The translations under genes were made by a program, and so were the position numbers. 64,000 nt of DNA from Rubrivivax sp. GTDB lineage: Bacteria > Pseudomonadota > Gammaproteobacteria > Burkholderiales > Burkholderiaceae_C. The notes under the pieces were generated by a model. That model saw only the letters and a program-made list of their open reading frames with translations. It was not told where the DNA came from and did not search any database. The DNA lies in NCBI GenBank assembly GCA_024641945.1, contig JAHECD010000013.1, positions 1 to 64,000 on the forward strand, given 5' to 3'. This document shows positions 47,768 through 58,359 of this stretch, in pieces; within the stretch, counting starts at the first letter, position 1; the number at the start of each line of letters is the position of its first letter.

Positions 47768-49108
47768 ATGCAACCTAGCAACGCCGCCGCCGACGCGTGG
47801 GCCGCCACGAACCTGATGCCGCAGGCCCACACCCGAATTCTCGGCAGCGAGAACTACCTCGGGCGCGACAACCCCCAGCTCGGTTCGCAGGTGAGCGCGG
47901 GGGTCCATGAGTTGTTTGCGATCTGTCCGGCCGGCGACGCGCTTCAGCTCGCCTTCGAGCGTGTTCAGCCGACGTTCATTGCCGTGCACGACGTGGGCAT
48001 CAACCGAGCGGCCAGCCTGCTGGCCGAACTCGCCGGCGCATTGCGCCAGCCGCTGCAGAGCCTTTCGATCCGTCAACAAGGAACCGGCGTCACGCTGGCC
48101 AAGCTGCATTTCATCGAGCTGCCCGGCCAGCGCGCGACGCCGTTGCGCCTGTACTCCACCGCAGTGGACGCCGACACCCACACGCGCCAGCAGGTCGCAC
48201 AGACATTGCTGGCCTTCAGCCGCCTGGGCGTTCTGCTCGTCGGCGCATTGCCCGAACATGCGCTTGCCACGCACTTCAACCCGCTGCGCGACCGGCTGCT
48301 CACCGTACCGTGGAACAACCGCAACCTGCTGCTGGTGCCGCAGGGGCCCAGTGCCGGCCTCGTCGGCCAGACGCTTCGCCTGGTCGACGGCACGCTCGTG
48401 CAGGCCAATGCCGCTCCACCGGCGACGCAGACCGGGCCGATCTGGAAATCGATTCACGAAGCCTGGAGCCGGCTGCGCGGAACGCCCAACGACGCACCCG
48501 CCCGCCCGGCGGCGTCGCCGCCCATCCTGGGCGGTGGCCTGCGCCTGAACCTGCCCGCCTCGGCACCCGCGGCGCCTGCCACGGCATCGCTGGCGCCGCG
48601 GCCTCACGCGGCGCCAGCGCCACTGCGCGCTGCAGAACGGCTGGCCGACGTGCGGGAAACGTCGACGCCGGCCATGTTGTCCAAAGCGGTGCCGTCGCCG
48701 GGTTCGGTGATGCCGCCGTCGAAGGCCGCCGCACCGTCGCCGCCGGACGACAGCCGGTTCGCCGCCTACGCCCAGGCCTGCAGCAGCCTGCGCGGCGCCG
48801 TCACCTGCGCCGTCTTCGAGCGCAACTCGGGCCGGCTGCTGGCGCAGGCCGGGCCCACGGCGGCTTCGACCGTGCTCATTGAACACGCGTCGGGCACGCT
48901 GAAGGCGATCTCAGGGCTGGAAAGCGACTCGAACAGCGCGCGCGGCCAGGCGGACTGCCTGGTGACCCTCGAGCGCCAGATCGTGCTGATCCGCCACCTC
49001 ACCCGCGAGCCCACGATCGGCATGGCCCTGGTGCTCGAAAAAGACAAGGCCAACCCGATGCTGATGCGTGCGCACCTCCAGCGCCTGGAGCCCCTGCTCG
49101 ACGGCTGA
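47768..49108 (+). CDS. Unknown protein with roadblock-like C-terminal domain
   Basis: 446 aa, soluble, no signal. N-terminal domain (about 1-230) of alpha/beta character (VHELFAICPAGDALQLAFER, FSRLGVLLVGALPEHALATHF, NNRNLLLVPQGPSAGLVGQT). A Pro/Ala-rich linker follows (about 240-335). The C-terminal domain (about 335-446) has the rhythm of roadblock/LC7 proteins: YAQACSSLRGAVTCAVFERN, GLESDSNSARGQADCLVTLE, VLIRHLTREPTIGMALVLEK. I know no name or function. Divergent from nadB with 71 nt between starts. A strong terminator follows the gene. Confidence 0.7.
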   Translation: MQPSNAAADAWAATNLMPQAHTRILGSENYLGRDNPQLGSQVSAGVHELFAICPAGDALQLAFERVQPTFIAVHDVGINRAASLLAELAGALRQPLQSLSIRQQGTGVTLAKLHFIELPGQRATPLRLYSTAVDADTHTRQQVAQTLLAFSRLGVLLVGALPEHALATHFNPLRDRLLTVPWNNRNLLLVPQGPSAGLVGQTLRLVDGTLVQANAAPPATQTGPIWKSIHEAWSRLRGTPNDAPARPAASPPILGGGLRLNLPASAPAAPATASLAPRPHAAPAPLRAAERLADVRETSTPAMLSKAVPSPGSVMPPSKAAAPSPPDDSRFAAYAQACSSLRGAVTCAVFERNSGRLLAQAGPTAASTVLIEHASGTLKAISGLESDSNSARGQADCLVTLERQIVLIRHLTREPTIGMALVLEKDKANPMLMRAHLQRLEPLLDG

Positions 49109-49151
49109 GTGTTCGCAGCAGGCGGTACACGCCCCGCACGACCCACCTGCA

Positions 49152-49176
49152 ACGGGCGCCAAGCGGCGCCCGTTTT
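49152..49176 (+). terminator. Rho-independent terminator of the 47768-49108 gene
   Basis: 9-bp stem ACGGGCGCC / GGCGCCCGT with an AAGC loop, followed by TTTT on the plus strand. It also separates this gene from the convergent clpB. Confidence 0.8.
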
Positions 49177-49197
49177 CACGACGACCGGCGTGCGGCG

Positions 49198-51801
<2,604 letters not shown>

Positions 51802-51831
51802 GGTGAACTCCATCCTTTGCGGTTGTCGTGC

Positions 51832-51859
51832 ACTTGAGGCGGTAAACCATCTTTTCAAG
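51832..51859 (-). promoter_or_regulatory. Sigma-32 (heat-shock) promoter of clpB
   Basis: Minus strand CTTGAAA (51859-51853), 13-bp spacer, CCTCAAGT (51839-51832), close to the CTTGAAA-N13-15-CCCCATNT consensus. It leaves a leader of about 24 nt with GGATGGAG before the clpB ATG. Confidence 0.75.
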
Positions 51860-51879
51860 TCGCCGCGCGTTCCTAGAAT
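51852..51879 (+). promoter_or_regulatory. Promoter of the 51887 gene, overlapping the clpB -35 box
   Basis: TTTTCA (51852-51857), 16-bp spacer, TAGAAT (51874-51879), followed by 7 nt and ATG at 51887. No Shine-Dalgarno, so a leaderless mRNA is likely. The -35 overlaps the sigma-32 -35 on the other strand. Confidence 0.5.
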
Positions 51880-51886
51880 CGCCCGC

Positions 51887-52432
51887 ATGGACATACATCA
51901 AATGCAGGTCAGGTACGACGCGCTCGCAGACCGCCTGCTCTGGCAGGTTCGCACACGCACCGGCGAGATGTACGCGGTCTGGTTGACGCGGCGCATGGTG
52001 GGCCGCCTCTGGCCACCGTACCAGCAGATGGTCACGCGGGCCGGTATTTCTCATGCCACTCCGGATGCGACCGTGCTGCCCGAGGCGCGCGAGATGCTCG
52101 AACAGGCCGTGCGTGAACGGCCCTTGCCGTCGGCCGATTTCAAGACCCAGTTCAACCCGAAACCCATCGCCCAGCCGCTCGGTCCCGAACCGCTGCTGCC
52201 CACCGCCATCGACCTGACGCCGGACGCCCAGGGCGCCGGCCTGGCGATCACCTTGCGCGAGGAAGCCGGCCGCAGCATCCAGCTTCGCCTGGGTGCCGAC
52301 CTGTCGACGGCGCTGCTGCGCCTGCTCGACCAGGCCTTGCGGGCGTCGGACTGGGGACTGCCGGGCGGCGCCGTCCCGGCCGAAGCCGCGAATCCGGCCC
52401 CGGCGCCGCCGCCGCCGTCGGCGCTGAATTGA
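51887..52432 (+). CDS. Unknown protein (small Burkholderiales-type ORFan)
   Basis: 181 aa. The N-terminal half is beta-rich ([20 protein letters not shown] then [20 protein letters not shown]), a pattern I have seen in unnamed proteins of related bacteria. The middle has predicted strands ([20 protein letters not shown]) and an amphipathic helix ([20 protein letters not shown]). The end is a Pro/Ala tail [12 protein letters not shown], encoded by a 32-bp tandem repeat that includes the stop codon. No signal or membrane segment. Function unknown. Confidence 0.75.
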   Translation: MDIHQMQVRYDALADRLLWQVRTRTGEMYAVWLTRRMVGRLWPPYQQMVTRAGISHATPDATVLPEAREMLEQAVRERPLPSADFKTQFNPKPIAQPLGPEPLLPTAIDLTPDAQGAGLAITLREEAGRSIQLRLGADLSTALLRLLDQALRASDWGLPGGAVPAEAANPAPAPPPPSALN

Positions 52433-52465
52433 CGGTCCCGCCGCCGCCGTCGGCGCTGAGCTGAC
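52405..52465. repeat. Tandem duplication across the stop codon of the 51887 gene
   Basis: Two copies of a roughly 28-nt unit (GC-rich CCGCCGCCG, then TCGGCGCTGA and TTGAC/CTGAC) with a 32-bp period. The second copy encodes nearly the same last residues and its own stop, so it is untranslated. A decayed third copy of the end (GCAGCGCTCAGTTGAC) lies at about 52482-52497. Confidence 0.7.
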
Positions 52466-52488
52466 AAGCGCACGGTCGCCGGCAGCGC

Positions 52489-53961
52489 TCAGTTGACGTC
52501 CGTGCCGCCCGAGCCGTCGCCGGCGGTCAGCCGGGCGGCGAGTTCGGCCTTGCGCACCTTGCCGAGCGCCGTTCTCGGCATCGAGTCGACAACGACGATC
52601 CGTCGCGGCTGCTTGTAGCGTGCCAACCGGGTCATGTACGTGGCGCGAACCGCCTCCGTGTCGACCGCCTGGCCCGGCAGGCGCTCGACGGCGAGCACCG
52701 GCACCTCGCCCCAGCGTGCGTCGGGCACGCCGACCACGGCACATTCCGCCACGCCGGGGACACCAGCCACCAGGTTCTCGATCTCGGCCGGATAGATGTT
52801 CTCGCCGCCGGAGATGATCATGTCCTTCGACCGGCCGACCACCTCGTAGACGCCGCCCGGGTCGCAGCGCGCCAGGTCGCCTGAATGGAACCACCCGTCG
52901 CGGAAATCGGGATGGTCCGGCATGCGATGAAAACCACGCATCGTATTGGGGCCACGCACAAGGATCTCGCCCACGGTGCCCGGCGCCACGTCGCCACCGG
53001 CCCCATCGACGACCCTCACGTCGACGCCGGGCGCCGGCCTGCCGACCCGGCCGACATGTTGCAATGCGTCCTGCGGGGTCAGCGCGATCGACACCGGGCC
53101 CGTCTCGGTCGAACCATAGACTTGCGCCACGGGCACCCCGCGCGCATGGAAAGCCTCGATCATGGCCACCGGCACGACGGACGAGCCGGTATTCACGAAT
53201 TCGAGCGACGACAGGTCAGCGGTCGGCCAGTCCGGATGTTCGTGCAGCGCACGGATCACGGCCGGCACGAGCAGGCTCGTCGTGGGCCGCCAGTGGGCCA
53301 CGTCGTGCAGCCAGGCCGCGGGCTCGAAGCGTGGTTGCAACCGCACGACACCCCCGCCGAGCAGCGTGGGCAGGACCTGGATGCACAGACCGCCGACATG
53401 GAACATCGGCAACACGGCCAGCGTGCGTGTCTGTTCGTCGAGCCCCTGCACGGCGATGGCGGCGTCGACGTTGGCCGACATGCGCGCGGACGTGTGCATG
53501 GCGCCTTTCGGCAACCCTGTCGTGCCAGAGGTGTAGCAGAGCATCAGGTCGCCCGGCTCGGCGGCGCCGGCGACCCCGCCGCCGGCCTGCACCAGCGCGT
53601 CACGAAGTTCGCCGATCTGCGGCCGCATGTCGGCCGAGCCGCGCACGGCGCGTACCCCGGCGTGCTTCACCACGGCCAGGAGTTCGTCGGTCGCCAGGCG
53701 CCAGTTCAACGGCATGAAGACGGCGCCCAGGCGCTCGCAAGCCAGCAGCGTGGCCAGCATCGGCGGCGTATTGATGCCGAGCCACGCGACGATGTCGCAG
53801 GCACCGACGCCCGACGCCGCCAGCGCCGAGCGCTGCGACTCGATCGTCGTCTCGAAATCCCCACGGCTGAAGACGGCGCTGCCGACGTGCAGCGCCGGCC
53901 GCGACGGGTCCTGATCGAGCAACGCCTGCCAGCGGTCGGACAGGCGGGAGTCGCGGCTCAT
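52489..53961 (-). CDS. AMP-dependent acyl-CoA synthetase/ligase
   Basis: 490 aa, ANL superfamily. P-loop LCYTSGTTGLPKGAMHTS, GSTETGPVSIAL, GDLARCDPGGVYEVVGRSKD and GGENIYPAEIENLV are the core A3-A8 motifs. The acyl-adenylation lysine lies in PRTALGKVRKAEL near the C-terminus. It makes an acyl-CoA from a carboxylic acid that cannot be specified. Last gene of the catabolic run that starts with the flavin reductase; 33 nt after the acyl-CoA-dehydrogenase-like gene. Confidence 0.88.
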   Translation of the reverse strand: MSRDSRLSDRWQALLDQDPSRPALHVGSAVFSRGDFETTIESQRSALAASGVGACDIVAWLGINTPPMLATLLACERLGAVFMPLNWRLATDELLAVVKHAGVRAVRGSADMRPQIGELRDALVQAGGGVAGAAEPGDLMLCYTSGTTGLPKGAMHTSARMSANVDAAIAVQGLDEQTRTLAVLPMFHVGGLCIQVLPTLLGGGVVRLQPRFEPAAWLHDVAHWRPTTSLLVPAVIRALHEHPDWPTADLSSLEFVNTGSSVVPVAMIEAFHARGVPVAQVYGSTETGPVSIALTPQDALQHVGRVGRPAPGVDVRVVDGAGGDVAPGTVGEILVRGPNTMRGFHRMPDHPDFRDGWFHSGDLARCDPGGVYEVVGRSKDMIISGGENIYPAEIENLVAGVPGVAECAVVGVPDARWGEVPVLAVERLPGQAVDTEAVRATYMTRLARYKQPRRIVVVDSMPRTALGKVRKAELAARLTAGDGSGGTDVN

Positions 53962-53994
53962 CGGGAAGGTCCCGGGCTCACGATGCCCGACGCG

Positions 53995-55245
53995 TCATTC
54001 GATGACCTCGTCGCGCTCGCCCGGCTCGTAGAGACATTCACGCCCGAGCCGGTCGATGCACAGTTCGGCCGTCCACGGCAGCATCAGCGACCCGCAGCGC
54101 GAGTCGCGGTACAGGCGCTCCAGCGGCAACGACTTGAGCATCGACTGGCCGCCGCAGGTGCGGATCGCCAGGCGCGCGATGTCGTTCGCGTTCTCCATGA
54201 TCGTGTAATGCGCCGCGTAAAGGCGCATGCGCGTGTCGCGGTCGGGGTCGACCTGCACGTCGCGGGCGTTCTGCAGGAACAGCGCACGGGTCTGCTCCAG
54301 CTTCACCCGCATGTCGGCCACGGCGACCTGCTTGGTGGGATACATGCGGCGCTTGACCGGTGGCATGCCGGGCACCTCGCCGCGCAGGTACTGCACCGTG
54401 AAGTCGTAGGCCGCCTGCGCCAGCCCCATGTAGGTGGGCGACAGCGTCGCAAACATGTGCGGGAAGCGGCTCGCAGCCTGGAAATACAGACCCTCCGGCA
54501 TCAAGCGCGCCTCGTTCGGCACGTAGACGTCCTTGAAATCCAGATTGCGCGAAACGGTGCCGCGCATGCCCATCGGGTCCCAGTCGCCGAAGACCGACAC
54601 ACCCGCGGCGTCCGCCGGCACGGCAAGGTACATCGAGTCGCGCTGCGTTGCGCCAGGGACGTCGAGCGTGCACAGCACGCCGTAATAGTCGGCGGCGCCA
54701 GCGAGCGACGCAAAGATCTTGCGGCCGTTCACGACATAACCACCATCGACGCGCCGCGCCAGGGTGCCGAAGGGCGCCTTGCCGGCCGCCGCGCTGCCAC
54801 CCTCCGAGAACGGCTGCGCGTAGACCTTGCCCTGATTGACGATCCGGTCAAAGTGCAGCGCACGGATGCGGGCATGCTCCGCGCGTTGCGCAGCGGTCAT
54901 GTCGAGCGCGTCGGCAATGAACCCTGCCCACATCGTGGAGCACACGTGCATGTTCCAGGTCAGCGCCGTCGCGCCGCAGTGGCGCCCGATCTCGGCCGCC
55001 ACCATCACATACGTGGTGAAGTCGGCGCCCAGGCCACCGTGCTCGCGCGGCACGCAGATGCCCAGCAGCCCGGCGGCACGCAGGTCGGCGTAGTTGTCGA
55101 ATGGGAACCTGGCGTCGCGGTCGATCGCTGCCGCACGCGGCGCGAAGCGCTCGCGTCCCAGCGCGGCCGCCAATCCGACCAGTTCGAGTTGCTGAGCGGT
55201 CAGCGTGCGGGTGCTGCCGGCGATGTGGGGAATCGGTCCTGCCAT
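53995..55245 (-). CDS. Acyl-CoA dehydrogenase-like flavoprotein
   Basis: 416 aa with the three ACAD domains: helical N-domain (FDNYADLRAAGLLGICVPREHG), beta domain (AQPFSEGGSAAAGKAPFG, YVVNGRKIFASLAGAADYYG, GMRGTVSRNLDFKDVYVPNEA), and C-domain (IRTCGGQSMLKSLPLERLYRDSRCGSLMLPWTAEL). The usual C-terminal EGT-x-E/QI segment is replaced by LPWTAEL, so this is an atypical member. With a flavin reductase in the same operon it could be either a true dehydrogenase or the oxygenase component of a two-component monooxygenase. Starts 3 nt after the hydrolase stop. Confidence 0.83.
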   Translation of the reverse strand: MAGPIPHIAGSTRTLTAQQLELVGLAAALGRERFAPRAAAIDRDARFPFDNYADLRAAGLLGICVPREHGGLGADFTTYVMVAAEIGRHCGATALTWNMHVCSTMWAGFIADALDMTAAQRAEHARIRALHFDRIVNQGKVYAQPFSEGGSAAAGKAPFGTLARRVDGGYVVNGRKIFASLAGAADYYGVLCTLDVPGATQRDSMYLAVPADAAGVSVFGDWDPMGMRGTVSRNLDFKDVYVPNEARLMPEGLYFQAASRFPHMFATLSPTYMGLAQAAYDFTVQYLRGEVPGMPPVKRRMYPTKQVAVADMRVKLEQTRALFLQNARDVQVDPDRDTRMRLYAAHYTIMENANDIARLAIRTCGGQSMLKSLPLERLYRDSRCGSLMLPWTAELCIDRLGRECLYEPGERDEVIE

Positions 55246-55248
55246 GTC

Positions 55249-56049
55249 TCAGGTCTCCTCGTCGTTGCCGCCGAACCGCCGCTTCAGGAACTCGATCACG
55301 GCCTCGTTGAAGGCCCGCGGCCGCTCGACGTTGGCGATATGGCCGGCGCCGGCCACGCTGGCGAATTCGGCGCCGTCGATGCGCTGGGCCATGCGCTGCA
55401 TCACGTCGGGCGGCGCAGTGCGGTCGTGCTCGCCGGCCAGACACAAGACCGGCACCCGCAGCGCCGCCAGCGCGGCGCGGCGGTCGAAGCCGGCGATGGC
55501 GGCCAGCGCAGCCCGGTACGTGGCCTCGGGAACGCGGGCCATGACGGCTGCGGCCCGCGATACCGCCACCGGGTCAGCGTCTGGCGCGACCATCCCGGCG
55601 ACCAGCTTCGCCGCCAACGCCGGCATGCCCAGACCGGCATCGAGCGGCGCCAGACGGTCGCGCAGGAAGGATTGCTGCCAGTCGCCACCGGGCTTTCCAA
55701 AGGCACTCGTCGTGCAGGCCAGCACCAGCGCGCGCAGAAGCGTCGGCTCGGCCGCCGCCAGCTCCTGAGCGATCATGCCGCCCATGCTGTGGCCGAGCAG
55801 CACCACCGGACCGGCATCGAGACGACGGATCGTGTCGGCGACCGCACCGGTCATCGACACCATCGTCAGGCCACCCGGCAAGGGCGACTCGCCGTAGCCC
55901 GGCAGGTCGACCGAGACCGCCGTGAATCCGGCACCGGCCAGGGCACCCGCGGTGCCCGAAACCGCGTCGGACCAGATCGAACGGCCGCCGCCCACGCCAT
56001 GCAGCAGCACGACGGCGGGTCCTCGGCCTTGCAGATCGAATGCAAGCAT
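55249..56049 (-). CDS. Alpha/beta hydrolase (enol-lactonase-like)
   Basis: 266 aa from the ATG at 56049. Oxyanion motif LLHGVGGGRSIW, nucleophile elbow GHSMGG, acid in LCLAGEHDRTAPP and the histidine in VAGAGHIANVERP. This resembles 3-oxoadipate enol-lactonase-type and N-formylmaleamate-deformylase-type hydrolases of ring-cleavage pathways. Its position directly after the NicX-like dioxygenase gene (13 nt) supports a hydrolytic step on the ring-opened product. The precise substrate is open. Confidence 0.85.
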   Translation of the reverse strand: MLAFDLQGRGPAVVLLHGVGGGRSIWSDAVSGTAGALAGAGFTAVSVDLPGYGESPLPGGLTMVSMTGAVADTIRRLDAGPVVLLGHSMGGMIAQELAAAEPTLLRALVLACTTSAFGKPGGDWQQSFLRDRLAPLDAGLGMPALAAKLVAGMVAPDADPVAVSRAAAVMARVPEATYRAALAAIAGFDRRAALAALRVPVLCLAGEHDRTAPPDVMQRMAQRIDGAEFASVAGAGHIANVERPRAFNEAVIEFLKRRFGGNDEET

Positions 56050-56062
56050 GGCCGATGCCCCT

Positions 56063-57097
56063 TCAGACCAGGCGGCCGGCCTCGACCACGGGCACGCCGT
56101 CCAGCAACACGGTGCAGCCACGCATCGGCAGGTCGAAGTGACCGGCGGTGTGCCGCCCGGCGGCTTCATTGGCGCCCGTCGAATACAGGAAGTTGCCCGC
56201 GAAGGCACGAAGCTCGGTGCCGTTGAAATCGGCCTTGTCGTGGAATGTCATCGCGTCCCAGCGCGCGCGCCGGTTCAGGCCCCAGCCCACGTGCGACACG
56301 GCGTAAGCCGATACGTCGTTCCAGGCCTCGAAATACCCGCGCATCAGGTCGGCATCGACGCTGGAGCCTTCGATCGCGGTCACGTGATCGTTCTCGATCA
56401 CGAGCCGCAGCGGATCCTGCAGGTAGCGCTTGAACGTGAGGTTGACGTCGCCGCGGTCGAGCACCAGCGTGCCGCTGACCGTGCCTGCCGCTGGAAAGGC
56501 CAGCACCAGCCCGGCCGGCCAATGCGACAGCGTGCCGGGCCGCGACGTGAAACCCCAGACGCCACCCACGCGAGCGCCCCGCAGATCGATCCGCAGGTCG
56601 GTGCCGACGGGCGAGCTGACCTGCATGGCTTGTGCCGTCTTGAGGCGGCGCATCGCCTCGCGCACCGGTTGTTCGTCTTCGGCGCGGGGTTCGCAGCGCT
56701 CGAGGATTTCCGGGTGCTCGTGGCTGATCGCCAGCACCCGCGCCCCACCCTTCAGGATCGCCGGCAGTTCGGCCGCGTGCTGCAGGCCTTCGATCGTGCA
56801 GTCGGCGACGAAGATACTGCCGGCGAGCGCGGTGACCACCGGCGCCAGTCCGCCAATGGCGTCGGACGCGCCCGTGGACCGCACGGGCACCGGGGCCGCA
56901 AGCGCGCGCATCGGCAGCACCACGTGAAACGGCCGTGCACCCAACCGCAGCAGCGCCAGTTCGGCGGTGTGCGGCAACTCGGGGCGGCTCTGCGTTTCGG
57001 ACAGCACGGCGCAGGCATCTCCCGCCTGCACACCACAAAGCCTGAACACACGCTCGAAGAGATCGATCCACTTGCCCTCGATGCGCACCGTGCTCAC
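56063..57097 (-). CDS. NicX-like 2,5-dihydroxypyridine 5,6-dioxygenase family protein
   Basis: 344 aa from a GTG that overlaps the flavin-reductase stop (GTGA). The C-terminal half matches NicX well: GTLVLDRGDVNLTFKRYLQD, FEAWNDVSAYAVSHVGWGLN, FAGNFLYSTGANEAAG, GHFDLPMRGCTVLLDGVPVV. The presumed iron ligands His269, His320 and Asp322 (2-His-1-carboxylate) are present. A glutamate that NicX has about 12 residues before the HWP motif appears to be Val180 here, so the pocket may differ. Opens a hydroxylated N-heteroaromatic ring by family analogy; the exact substrate is uncertain. Confidence 0.8.
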   Translation of the reverse strand: MSTVRIEGKWIDLFERVFRLCGVQAGDACAVLSETQSRPELPHTAELALLRLGARPFHVVLPMRALAAPVPVRSTGASDAIGGLAPVVTALAGSIFVADCTIEGLQHAAELPAILKGGARVLAISHEHPEILERCEPRAEDEQPVREAMRRLKTAQAMQVSSPVGTDLRIDLRGARVGGVWGFTSRPGTLSHWPAGLVLAFPAAGTVSGTLVLDRGDVNLTFKRYLQDPLRLVIENDHVTAIEGSSVDADLMRGYFEAWNDVSAYAVSHVGWGLNRRARWDAMTFHDKADFNGTELRAFAGNFLYSTGANEAAGRHTAGHFDLPMRGCTVLLDGVPVVEAGRLV

Positions 57098-57591
57098 AGG
57101 ATTTCCCCCAGCAGGTGGTAGTGCCCGGACTGGAAGACCAGCGGTGGTACCGGCGCCTCGAACAGCCGCCGTACCTGCCCGATGAACAGGCAATGGTCGC
57201 CAGCGGCCCGCTCGTCCACGCGCTCGCACTCGAAGATCGCGGCACTGCCGGTCAGCATCGGCGCACCGCCGAGCCCGGGGGACCAGACCCCTTCGGCAAA
57301 CTTTTCCGGTTCGGAGGACGCAAACCGGCGCGAAAGGTCGACCTGGTTCTCGGCCAGCACGTTCACGGCAAAGTGCGCCGCCGCGCGAAACGCGGGCAGG
57401 CTCAGGCTGGACGCTCGCAGCGACCACAAGACAAGCGGCGGATCGAGCGACAGCGAATTGAACGAGTTGGCGGTCAGGCCGATCGGCCGGCCATCGGCGT
57501 CCAGACAGGTGACGATCGTGACGCCGGTCGTGAACCGGCCGAGCGCCGTGCGCAGCGCGTGCGCGGTGATGAGGTCATTGGCGCTCGCCAT
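57094..57591 (-). CDS. Flavin reductase (two-component monooxygenase reductase)
   Basis: 165 aa, FMN-binding split-barrel. LGRFTTGVTIVTCLDADGRP, IGLTANSFNSLSLDPPLVLW and HFAVNVLAENQVDLSRRFAS are the HpaC/flavin-reductase motifs. It supplies reduced FMN/FAD to an oxygenase, for which the acyl-CoA-dehydrogenase-like product is the only candidate in the cluster. Starts 9 nt after moaE, so it can be read from the upstream biosynthetic transcript. Stop overlaps the NicX-like GTG. Confidence 0.88.
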   Translation of the reverse strand: MASANDLITAHALRTALGRFTTGVTIVTCLDADGRPIGLTANSFNSLSLDPPLVLWSLRASSLSLPAFRAAAHFAVNVLAENQVDLSRRFASSEPEKFAEGVWSPGLGGAPMLTGSAAIFECERVDERAAGDHCLFIGQVRRLFEAPVPPLVFQSGHYHLLGEIL

Positions 57592-57600
57592 GCCGCGGAT

Positions 57601-58080
57601 CTAGCCTCCGGCGTTGCCGGCTTCGATGCCCCAGCGCTTCAGCGCCTCGTCATCGGCCACGCGCGCATCGACCCAGTGCGCCCCGTCGGGCGTGGTTTCC
57701 TTCTTCCAGAACGGCGCCTGCGTCTTCAGGTAGTCCATCAGGAATTCGCACGCCAGGAAGGCCTGGCCGCGGTGTGCCGACGTCACCGCCACGAGCACGA
57801 TCTGGTCGAGCGGCGCGAGCGGCCCGATGCGATGCACGACACGCGCGGCGCGCAGGTCGAAGCGCTCGAAGGCGCGGTCGATCATGTGCTCGATCGACGC
57901 CTCGGTCATGCCAGGGTAGTGCTCGAGTTCCAGCGCACGGATGCCGGACTGCGCGCCGCTGCGGTCGCGCACCGTACCGACGAACGCGACCACCGCCCCA
58001 CACCCCCCGTCACCCGCACGCAGCGAAGCCACCTCGGCGGCAAGGTCGAAATCGGCGGTCTGGATCGAGACTCGATTCAT
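57601..58080 (-). CDS. moaE: Molybdopterin synthase large subunit
   Basis: 159 aa; with MoaD adds two sulfurs to precursor Z. Motifs GAVVAFVGTVRDRSGAQSGI, LELEHYPGMTEASIEHMID, VVHRIGPLAPLDQIVLVAVT, SAHRGQAFLACEFLMDYLKT, and the catalytic lysine block PFWKKETTPDGAHWVDAR. Follows moaD by 27 nt. Confidence 0.96.
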   Translation of the reverse strand: MNRVSIQTADFDLAAEVASLRAGDGGCGAVVAFVGTVRDRSGAQSGIRALELEHYPGMTEASIEHMIDRAFERFDLRAARVVHRIGPLAPLDQIVLVAVTSAHRGQAFLACEFLMDYLKTQAPFWKKETTPDGAHWVDARVADDEALKRWGIEAGNAGG

Positions 58081-58107
58081 GGTGCGCAGGCGATCGGCAG
58101 CGACGCT

Positions 58108-58359
58108 TCAGCCACCCGTGACGGGCGGAAAGAAGGCCACCTCGGCGCCTTCGGTCAACACCACCTGTTCGCCGCACATCTGCTGGTCGACGGCGCAGCG
58201 CACGGCACGCCCGGCAGCCAGCACTTCGGCGTGACGGCCTCCGCGGGCCGCGAGCGCGTCGCGCAGCGCGCCAACGGTCGAACCGTCCGCCAGATCGACG
58301 CTTTCCTGCGCGCCCAGCGCCTCTCGCAACGAGGCGAAATACCGGACCTGGACCTTCAT
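58108..58359 (-). CDS. moaD: Molybdopterin synthase sulfur carrier subunit
   Basis: 83 aa beta-grasp protein ending in the required Gly-Gly (FFPPVTGG), the site of thiocarboxylation. VQVRYFASLREALGAQESVD and EVAFFPPVTGG are typical. ATG overlaps the moeA stop (ATGA). Confidence 0.95.
   Translation of the reverse strand: MKVQVRYFASLREALGAQESVDLADGSTVGALRDALAARGGRHAEVLAAGRAVRCAVDQQMCGEQVVLTEGAEVAFFPPVTGG

Noticed and set aside
52885-56226. 1113-codon plus-strand frame opposite the CoA ligase, dehydrogenase and hydrolase genes
   Set aside because: Covers three recognised genes on the other strand and is Arg/His-rich with no domain; a shadow of high GC third positions.
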